From Chitinophagales bacterium (GTDB taxonomy: Bacteria > Bacteroidota > Bacteroidia > Chitinophagales > BACL12), in NCBI GenBank assembly GCA_014380545.1, contig JACMJP010000274.1, positions 1 to 37,476 of the forward strand: a DNA stretch of 37,476 nucleotides, read 5' to 3'. Position 1 is the first letter of the stretch. Every line of letters begins with the position of its first letter. Made by a program: the position numbers and the translations under genes. This document shows positions 30,957 through 37,476 of this stretch, piece by piece. Below the pieces are notes generated by a model. The model was not told where the DNA came from. It searched no databases and saw only the letters and a list, made by a program, of their open reading frames with translations.

Positions 30957-31277
30957 AAAAACAGGTTTTTTTGAGTTATAAAATTAGATTCGGAAGCAAT
31001 ATACGCACATTTTTCAATTGGTAGATTGAATTTTTAAGAATTTTTTTTCAAATAACTATTTTCTCTTTACGAATTACGGTGATGTGACACTTTATTAAAT
31101 TCATAAGAGATATATATAAATCATAAGATAAGATAGATCAGACCAATTTATTCTTTCATACGGTTATTAAACAATACAACACTGTCGAGCCTATCTTTTT
31201 ATTTCATAATATCCCTGCATATAATTTGCAGATTAAGTGACTTGACAGTAAACTGCTTTATGTTACAAAATAAAATA

Positions 31278-32258
31278 CTACATAGATAAAATATCTACCA
31301 ACCGCAGCATATCCTGATTAATATCCAGGTTATGTTTTGTAGCATTTGCAAATGGAGTAAATACTACCTCATCATTAATTAAACCCGCCATTACGTTTTT
31401 CTTTCCCTCCATTAGTGCCTCAACAGCAGCAATACCCAGCCTGCTTCCCAATATTCTATCTCTTACCGTAGGGTTACCACCCCTTTGTATATGACCCAGT
31501 ACTGTTACCCGGGTATCATATTCATTAAATTTTTCCTTTACTTTTTTAGCTATTTCATAAGCACCGCCTGCTTCATCTCCTTCTGCGACAATTACTATTG
31601 CACTGCTCTTTTTATGATACCATCCCCGTTCAAGAATGCCTATAAGGTTATCAATATCTGTTTTTGTTTCGGGTATAATAACAGCTTCCGCACCCCCGGC
31701 AATTGCGCAGCTTAATGCAATAAAACCAGCATCTCTTCCCATTACCTCTACAAAAAATAAACGGTTATGCGCATCTGCAGTATCTCTTATTTTATCAATA
31801 GCTTCAATTGCTGTATTAATTGCGGTATCAAAACCTAATGTATAATCAGTACCATAAAGATCATTATCAATTGTACCTGGAACGCCAATACAGGTAACCC
31901 CGAATTCTTCCTCAAATACCGTTGCACCTCTAAATGTTCCATCACCTCCAATAGCTACAAATCCATCTATACCCGCAACTTTTAATCGCTCAAATGCTTT
32001 TTGCCTTCCTTCTTTTTCCATGAATCGTTTGCTTCTTGCTGTTTTCAGCATAGTACCACCTCGCTGAACGATATTGCTTACTGCATGCGATTGCATTTTA
32101 AAAAAGTCGCCGTCAATCATTCCTTCATATCCACGATTGATACCATATACTTCAAGGTTATTATAAATTGCTGAGCGAACAACTGCACGGATACATGCAT
32201 TCATTCCCGGTGAATCGCCACCGCTGGTCATTACGCCTATTTTTTTTACTGCTGCCAT
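31278..32258 (-). CDS. pfkA: 6-phosphofructokinase
   Basis: 326 aa. IGVMTSGGDSPGMNACIRAVVR, AIGGDGTFRGA, VPGTIDNDLYGTDYTLGFDTA, EVMGRDAGFIAL, LGHIQRGGNPTVRDRILGSRLG. Confidence 0.97.
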   Translation of the reverse strand: MAAVKKIGVMTSGGDSPGMNACIRAVVRSAIYNNLEVYGINRGYEGMIDGDFFKMQSHAVSNIVQRGGTMLKTARSKRFMEKEGRQKAFERLKVAGIDGFVAIGGDGTFRGATVFEEEFGVTCIGVPGTIDNDLYGTDYTLGFDTAINTAIEAIDKIRDTADAHNRLFFVEVMGRDAGFIALSCAIAGGAEAVIIPETKTDIDNLIGILERGWYHKKSSAIVIVAEGDEAGGAYEIAKKVKEKFNEYDTRVTVLGHIQRGGNPTVRDRILGSRLGIAAVEALMEGKKNVMAGLINDEVVFTPFANATKHNLDINQDMLRLVDILSM

Positions 32259-32294
32259 AATTTAAAAAAATTTGTGCGCCTTGTTCAGGCGGTG

Positions 32295-32302
32295 CAAAAA
32301 TA
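32295..32302 (-). promoter_or_regulatory. Predicted -7 element (TATTTTTG) upstream of pfkA
   Basis: Reverse complement TATTTTTG followed by CACCGCC, about 37 nt upstream of the pfkA start. Confidence 0.5.
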
Positions 32303-32326
32303 GTTTTCTCTTTTGAAAGTAATTTT

Positions 32327-32353
32327 TTGAGTGATTATCGCCTGTTATCTTTG
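32327..32353 (+). promoter_or_regulatory. Predicted promoter TTG-N16-TATCTTTG upstream of proline dehydrogenase
   Basis: ttgagtgattatcgcctgttatctttg followed by ccaccgcc. Confidence 0.55.
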
Positions 32354-32392
32354 CCACCGCCTGCCGTTGGCAGAAATATATAATAGAACTGT

Positions 32393-33571
32393 TTGGAACC
32401 TGCACCAAAAATAAATTTCAACAATACGCAAATTGCCTTTTCCGGAAAAAGTAATAAAGAATTAAAATGGGAATATTGGTTATTTAAATTAATGAATAAC
32501 CCGGGACGCACAAAATTTTTTACATCTGCGGCAAATCTGTCAATTAAATTGCACTTGCCAGTAAAATGGATGATAAAAAACACAGTGTATGAACAATTTT
32601 GCGGAGGTGAAACACTGGAAGAAACAATTCCTGTTTTAAATAAGCTGGAAAAATTTAGTATCGGGGCAATTATAGATTATGGTGTGGAAGGAAAAGAGAA
32701 TGAAGAAGAATTTGAGCGCACAAAAAATGAATTAATAAATATTCTGCAATTTGCAAAAGGTAAAAAAAATATTCCTTTTATAAGTTGTAAGGTAACAGGG
32801 TTAACGAGATTTGTTTTATTGGAAAAAATAAATGGGGATGTTGTGTTAAGTGAGGATGAAGAAAAGGAAAAACAAAAGTTATATGAACGCTTGCGTCAGG
32901 TAACACAGGTTGCTACAGATGCGAATGTTGGTTTATTTGTGGATGCAGAAGAAAGCTGGATACAAGACGCCATAGATGAGATTGTTTTTATTTTGAGCAG
33001 GGAGTTTAATAAAGAAAAAGTAGTTGTATTTCATACTGCTCAGATGTACAGGCATGACCGGCTGGCATTTTGTTCGAAATGTTTAAATGATGCAAAACAA
33101 CATAATTATGTATGCGGAATTAAATTAGTGCGGGGTGCATACATGGAAAAAGAAAGAAAGAGAGCTGCTGAAAAAAACTATGCTTCACCCATTCAGCCAG
33201 ATAAAGAAAGCACTGATAAAGATTATGATGCAGCAATTGATTTTTGCCTGGATAATCTTGAGAAAATTTCTTTTTGTGTAGCTACGCATAATGAAAAAAG
33301 CAACTTACATGCAGCAACAGAAATGGATAAAAAATATATCCCGCATAATCACCCGCATATTTCTTTTTCGCAACTCTATGGCATGAGCGACCAGATAACA
33401 TATAACCTTGCAAAGGCCGGATATAATGTAAGTAAATATCTTCCTTACGGTCCTGTAAAAGATGTAATTCCTTATTTAATAAGAAGGGCAAATGAAAATA
33501 CAAGTGTGAGCGGACAAATGAGCAGGGAATTATTATTGATTGATAAAGAGATGAAAAGGAGAAAGGTTTAA
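32393..33571 (+). CDS. Proline dehydrogenase family protein
   Basis: 392 aa, apparent TTG start. FSGKSNKELKWEYWLFKLMNNP, FVDAEESWIQDAIDEI, VVFHTAQMYRHDRLAF, GIKLVRGAYMEKERKRA, VATHNEKSN, QLYGMSDQITYNLAKAGYNVSKYLPYGPVKDVIPYLIRRANENTS. Confidence 0.95.
   Translation: MEPAPKINFNNTQIAFSGKSNKELKWEYWLFKLMNNPGRTKFFTSAANLSIKLHLPVKWMIKNTVYEQFCGGETLEETIPVLNKLEKFSIGAIIDYGVEGKENEEEFERTKNELINILQFAKGKKNIPFISCKVTGLTRFVLLEKINGDVVLSEDEEKEKQKLYERLRQVTQVATDANVGLFVDAEESWIQDAIDEIVFILSREFNKEKVVVFHTAQMYRHDRLAFCSKCLNDAKQHNYVCGIKLVRGAYMEKERKRAAEKNYASPIQPDKESTDKDYDAAIDFCLDNLEKISFCVATHNEKSNLHAATEMDKKYIPHNHPHISFSQLYGMSDQITYNLAKAGYNVSKYLPYGPVKDVIPYLIRRANENTSVSGQMSRELLLIDKEMKRRKV
33518..33567 (+). repeat. Parent copy of a partial direct duplication (3' end of the proline dehydrogenase gene)
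   Basis: atgagcagggaattattattgattgataaagagatg is near-identical (31 of 36 positions) to the copy at 33873. Confidence 0.8.
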
Positions 33572-33601
33572 GAATTTTACAATTATAATTAATTTGTAAG
33601 T

Positions 33602-33859
33602 ATGGATATTCATGTGGGCAGTATTCCTTTTAAAATAAAAGAAGCTGAGCTTAAAATTTTATTTGAGCAATTCGGTGCAGTTGATTCTGTAAAAATTATT
33701 ATTGATAAAATTACCCGTCAAAATAAAGGGTTTGCTTTTGTAAGTATGCCTGATGATAAAGAAGCATACCTTGCAATTGATGCATTAAACGGAACTGAAT
33801 TGAAAGAAAGAAAAATTACTGTTACAAGAGCCGGGAGCAGACCGAATAAAAAATTATAA
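33602..33859 (+). CDS. RNA recognition motif (RRM) RNA-binding protein
   Basis: 85 aa. RNP2-like IHVGSIPF, RNP1-like KGFAFVSM, and ELKERKITVTRAGSRP. Confidence 0.93.
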   Translation: MDIHVGSIPFKIKEAELKILFEQFGAVDSVKIIIDKITRQNKGFAFVSMPDDKEAYLAIDALNGTELKERKITVTRAGSRPNKKL

Positions 33860-33872
33860 TTGTTTGGTAGCC

Positions 33873-33922
33873 ATGAGCAGGAAATTATTGTTGATTGATA
33901 AGAAGATAGGCGAGAGGTTTGA
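33873..33922 (+). repeat. Second, diverged copy of the proline dehydrogenase 3' end
   Basis: atgagcaggaaattattgttgattgataagaagata aligns with 33518 onward; encodes MSRKLLLIDKKI vs MSRELLLIDKEM. Confidence 0.8.
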
Positions 33923-33973
33923 ATTGTTAGGATTACTTCAAGGGTATGCTTTTTATTATCTTCATTTGGTTTT

Positions 33974-33981
33974 TATCTTTG
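33974..33981 (+). promoter_or_regulatory. Predicted -7 element (TATCTTTG) upstream of the hypothetical gene at 33999
   Basis: TAnnTTTG match 17 nt before a GTG start. Confidence 0.45.
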
Positions 33982-33998
33982 ATATAAATAAATAAAGA

Positions 33999-34760
33999 GT
34001 GATAAACACGAATGGAGATCTGCAATCGATAATCCAAGAAATTAAAATTTTAATTGAGCCTATAGTAATTAAGAAAGAAGCTCAAAACATTAATTTTCCT
34101 GTGGAGTTTACATTCTTTCATGTGCTTGAGAGGGCTTATGTAAATATGATATCTTTAAGATTACTTGTCGGGGATAGTTTGATTAATCATGACCATGCAA
34201 TAGGGTTAATTTGTAGAAATTTGTTGACAGATTTTATTACAACAGGCCATATTATCCGAAATGTAAATTCAAATGAGGAGTCATATCAGAATTTATATTC
34301 ATTACATTATTCTGATATAAAAAAAATCGATTCTTTGATTAAAATGTATAAGAAATATAAGGTAATAAACGAAATTGAATTCTCTAAAATAAAAGAAAAA
34401 ATAGATAATGAATCAAATATTTACAAAATTGTAAAAGATTATGCAATTGAATATAAGCTAAAAACATTTCCTGGAACTAGGGAGATAATTGAGAAATTCT
34501 TAAGTACGAATTTAAGTGATATTTGGGTGCAGGAAATAAAGAACTCATATGATACCTGGCTTTTTTATAGCAAGTATGAACATTTAGGATGGTTTTCATA
34601 TGAATTAACTAGAGACATTGGGAGTGCAGCGATTAAAAAAAGAATTATGATGGTTTTAAGATGTACAACAATTATGATAGGAAGTTGTTTGGAAATTTTA
34701 AATGAAAAAGAGATGATGAAAAGGTCAATTGTGATTTATGAAAAACTTTATAATTCATAA
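33999..34760 (+). CDS. Hypothetical protein (helical, no recognised domain)
   Basis: 253 aa ORF with GTG start preceded by a -7 match; no motif I can name with confidence. Confidence 0.65.
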   Translation: MINTNGDLQSIIQEIKILIEPIVIKKEAQNINFPVEFTFFHVLERAYVNMISLRLLVGDSLINHDHAIGLICRNLLTDFITTGHIIRNVNSNEESYQNLYSLHYSDIKKIDSLIKMYKKYKVINEIEFSKIKEKIDNESNIYKIVKDYAIEYKLKTFPGTREIIEKFLSTNLSDIWVQEIKNSYDTWLFYSKYEHLGWFSYELTRDIGSAAIKKRIMMVLRCTTIMIGSCLEILNEKEMMKRSIVIYEKLYNS

Positions 34761-34828
34761 TGTGATTTAATTTATTGAACTACACTATCAGCAATTCCGC
34801 CTTTATTTAAGTTGGATCATTTTTCCTT

Positions 34829-35239
34829 TCAGCCCCGCTTTTCTCTAATAAATATAAGTGATAATATTCTTGCGTATGTTGATGGGTATAAAATCTCGCT
34901 AATAATACTAATTACAATTATTATAATGCACAGTAAAATGAGTATTAATATGATTTGCATTAGGAACTTAATTTTTAGCGATGCAGTATCATCATAATTA
35001 ACTTTATGCTTTTTTAACGGATTTTCTTTTGAATGTAATTTATCATGAATTGAATAAGCTAATTTTTCAATAAAATTTTTGGGTTTTGGAATGTCTTGCT
35101 CAGGAAAATCCTTAAAATCTATAATTGGTAACTTATTCTTTACCCGAAACAATTTATCCCTCAAATAGAAGTAGTAAATAAATAAAAGGATCAAAAAAAA
35201 TAGCACATTGTACATTGACCAATAATAATTTGTAATCAT
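34829..35239 (-). CDS. Hypothetical membrane protein with two predicted TM segments
   Basis: 136 aa. YNVLFFLILLFIYYFYL and FLMQIILILILLCIIIIVISIISEIL hydrophobic stretches separated by a basic, proline-rich linker. Confidence 0.6.
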   Translation of the reverse strand: MITNYYWSMYNVLFFLILLFIYYFYLRDKLFRVKNKLPIIDFKDFPEQDIPKPKNFIEKLAYSIHDKLHSKENPLKKHKVNYDDTASLKIKFLMQIILILILLCIIIIVISIISEILYPSTYARILSLIFIREKRG

Positions 35240-35332
35240 AAATATATGCTAATTGAGAAGAATTCGAAATTTATTTCTTTATCTGCAATAGCTTAGTGAT
35301 AAAAGGATCCTTTTATAAAGCATCAGTTTCGT

Positions 35333-35340
35333 AACTTTGT
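35333..35340 (+). promoter_or_regulatory. Predicted -7 element (TAACTTTG) upstream of hmgA
   Basis: gtttcgtaactttgtaag, about 23 nt before the ATG. Confidence 0.45.
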
Positions 35341-35362
35341 AAGAACATAATAGAAAATAAAT

Positions 35363-36520
35363 ATGCCTTTCTACAGCAAACTCGGTCAAATACCACCTAA
35401 ACGCCATACACAGTTCAGAAAAGCGGATGGCACATTATATCATGAAGAATTATTTTCTACAGAAGGGTTTTCCAATACATATTCTTTACTATATCATTTA
35501 TATCCGCCAACAAAAATTAAACAGGTAGGTGAAGCATATTCCGTGGAACCGAAAGTTGTTTTATCAAAACAATTAAAACACAGAAGCCTGCATGGTTTTA
35601 AAATAAAACCCGAAGATGATTATTTGGACAGCCGCAAAGCAGTTCTTGTAAATAGTGATCTGCATATTTCTCTTGCCGCCCCACAAAAAAGTATGACAGA
35701 TTATTTTTATAAAAATGTTGATGCTGATGAAATGATCTTTTGCCATGAAGGAAGCGGGAGTGTGAAAACAATGTATGGAGAAATTAATTTTGAATATGGC
35801 GATTATGTAATTGTGCCGAGAGGAACTTTATATCAAATTCATTTTAATACTGAAAATAACAGGTTATTTATTGTTGAATCCTTTTCACCAATTGTTTTTC
35901 CAAAAAGATATTTGAATAATACGGGACAACTTATGGAACAAGCTCCGTTTTGTGAAAGAGATATTAAAACACCGGCTAATTTAATTACCAATGATATTCA
36001 GGGTGATTTCTTTTTCAAGATAAAAAAACAGGGCATTATTTATCCGTATCATTATGCAAATCACCAGTTCGATTTAATTGGGTGGGATGGATTTGTTTAT
36101 CCCTGGGCATTCAGCATTCATAATTTCGAACCGATAACAGGAAGAGTGCATCAGCCGCCCCCGGTTCATCAAACTTTTGAAGCAAGAAATTTTGTTGTGT
36201 GCAGTTTCTGTCCGAGATTATTTGATTATCATCCGCTTTCAATTCCTGCTCCTTATAATCACAGCAATATTGATAGTGATGAAATATTGTATTATGTTGA
36301 CGGAGATTTTATGAGCAGAAAAAGTGTTGAGAGAGGAATGATCACATTACATCCCGGTGGTATTCCGCATGGTCCTCATCCGGGCACTTATGAAGGCAGT
36401 ATCGGGAAAAAAGAAACACATGAACTAGCAGTAATGATAGATCCGTTTAAACCTTTACAATTAACAGAGGATGCTTTGTTAATAGAAGATAAAGATTATT
36501 ATTTATCGTGGCTAAGTTAA
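35363..36520 (+). CDS. hmgA: Homogentisate 1,2-dioxygenase
   Basis: 385 aa. MPFYSKLGQIPPKRHTQFRK, DEMIFCHEGSGSVKTMYGEINFEYGDYVIVPRGTLYQIHF, PPPVHQTFEARNFVVCSFCPRLFDYHPLSIPAPYNHSNIDSDEILYYVDGDFMSR, GIPHGPHPG. Confidence 0.95.
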   Translation: MPFYSKLGQIPPKRHTQFRKADGTLYHEELFSTEGFSNTYSLLYHLYPPTKIKQVGEAYSVEPKVVLSKQLKHRSLHGFKIKPEDDYLDSRKAVLVNSDLHISLAAPQKSMTDYFYKNVDADEMIFCHEGSGSVKTMYGEINFEYGDYVIVPRGTLYQIHFNTENNRLFIVESFSPIVFPKRYLNNTGQLMEQAPFCERDIKTPANLITNDIQGDFFFKIKKQGIIYPYHYANHQFDLIGWDGFVYPWAFSIHNFEPITGRVHQPPPVHQTFEARNFVVCSFCPRLFDYHPLSIPAPYNHSNIDSDEILYYVDGDFMSRKSVERGMITLHPGGIPHGPHPGTYEGSIGKKETHELAVMIDPFKPLQLTEDALLIEDKDYYLSWLS

Positions 36521-36575
36521 TTTATGATTTACAAATTACAATTGACAATTATTTAAAATTTTAAATTTATTATGT

Positions 36576-37476
36576 ATGGATACATTGGAATTAAAAAAAG
36601 TAGAAAATGAAGTGGTTGATTTTCTTCCTTTGAACGGAACAGATCATTTGGAATTTTATGTCGGTAATGCAAAACAATCTGCCTATTATTATCAAAGTGC
36701 CTGGGGTTATAAATTGGTAGCATATGCAGGATTGGAAACTGGTGTGAGGGACAGGGCAAGTTATGTTCTGCAACAGGATAAAATAAGAATTATCCTCACA
36801 TCATCTTTTGATCCGGAAAGTGAAATAAGCCAGCATGTAAAAAAACATGGTGATGGTGTAAAGGTGCTGGCATTAATGGTTGATGATGCAGCAAAAAGTT
36901 TTGAAGAAACGGTAAAGCGGGGAGCAAAACCCGCAATGGAACCCACAACATTAAAAGATGAATTTGGTGAAGTGGTGGTTTCTGCAATTCATACGTATGG
37001 TGATACAATTCACAAATTTGTTGAACGCAAAAATTATAAGGGTGTATATATGCCGGGTTTTATTGCAAAGGAATCTAACATAGAAATAAAACCTATCGGA
37101 TTAAAATATGTAGATCATTGTGTAGGTAATGTTGAGTTGGGAAAAATGAATGAATGGGTAAAATTTTATGAAGATGTAATGGGTTTTAAATTACTCATCA
37201 CATTTGATGATAAAGATATTTCTACAGAATATACTGCGTTAATGAGTAAAGTTGTAAGTAATGGAAATGGCTTTGTAAAATTTCCCATTAATGAACCCGC
37301 TGAAGGAAAAAAGAAAAGCCAGATAGATGAATATCTCGACTTTTACAGAGGGGCAGGTGTACAACATATAGCAGTGGCTTCAGATAATATTATTGAAACA
37401 GTGACTGAATTAAGAAAACGGGGTGTTGAATTTTTATATGTTCCCGGAACATATTACGATGATGTACTTGAAAGAG
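36576..37476 (+). CDS. hppD: 4-hydroxyphenylpyruvate dioxygenase, cut by the right window edge
   Basis: Frame open to the edge: MDTLELKKVENEVVDFLPLNGTDHLEFYVGNAKQSAYYYQSAWGYKLVAYAGLETGVRDRASYVLQQDKIRIILTS ... LKYVDHCVGNVELGKMNEWVKFYEDVMGFK ... YRGAGVQHIAVASDNI. Confidence 0.95.
   Translation, partial: MDTLELKKVENEVVDFLPLNGTDHLEFYVGNAKQSAYYYQSAWGYKLVAYAGLETGVRDRASYVLQQDKIRIILTSSFDPESEISQHVKKHGDGVKVLALMVDDAAKSFEETVKRGAKPAMEPTTLKDEFGEVVVSAIHTYGDTIHKFVERKNYKGVYMPGFIAKESNIEIKPIGLKYVDHCVGNVELGKMNEWVKFYEDVMGFKLLITFDDKDISTEYTALMSKVVSNGNGFVKFPINEPAEGKKKSQIDEYLDFYRGAGVQHIAVASDNIIETVTELRKRGVEFLYVPGTYYDDVLER

Noticed and set aside
30970-31277. AT-rich 300-bp intergenic region upstream of the lipoprotein gene as an ncRNA
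   Set aside because: No convincing stem-loop, promoter-terminator pair or known riboswitch motif could be read from it.
33873-33995. 40-aa ORF MSRKLLLIDKKIGERFELLGLLQGYAFYYLHLVFIFDINK as a small protein gene
   Set aside because: Starts as a copy of the proline dehydrogenase C-terminus, so it is better explained as a duplication remnant.
34812-34997. 61-aa plus ORF 34812-34997
   Set aside because: Antisense to the two-TM protein ORF; it mirrors the hydrophobic stretch and has no independent support.

Overview
This 37.5 kb AT-rich window looks like a chromosomal segment from a Bacteroidota bacterium. The evidence is Bacteroidota-type TAnnTTTG promoters, type IX secretion (T9SS) and gliding genes, and a T9SS C-terminal sorting domain. 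It holds about 25 protein genes. The left edge cuts an RND efflux permease, which is followed by its adaptor and a tRNA-Glu(TTC). Then come gap-pgk, a T9SS/gliding cluster (porV, porU, a porP/sprF-like gene, gldJ, then murF), and an arginase-fold protein with altered metal-ligand motifs. Next are an MscS channel, an SRPBCC protein, carA-eno, and a large G8/PKD/FN3 protein with a T9SS tail. These are followed by a DivIC/FtsB-like protein, an RluA-type pseudouridine synthase, a DUF2723 (TMEM260-like) membrane protein, an rlmB-type methyltransferase, a cysteine-containing lipoprotein, pfkA, proline dehydrogenase and an RRM protein. Two hypotheticals precede hmgA and an hppD cut by the right edge. 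I saw no CRISPR array, IS element, prophage or obvious defence island. The best leads are: the arginase-like protein that lacks canonical His ligands; DUF2723 as a candidate O-mannosyltransferase; the lone porP/sprF-like gene inside the porU/gldJ cluster; the G8/CEMIP-like T9SS cargo; a partial duplication of the proline dehydrogenase 3' end flanking the RRM gene; and a C-rich extension shared by several -7 promoter elements. All family calls come from reading translated motifs; no database search was possible.
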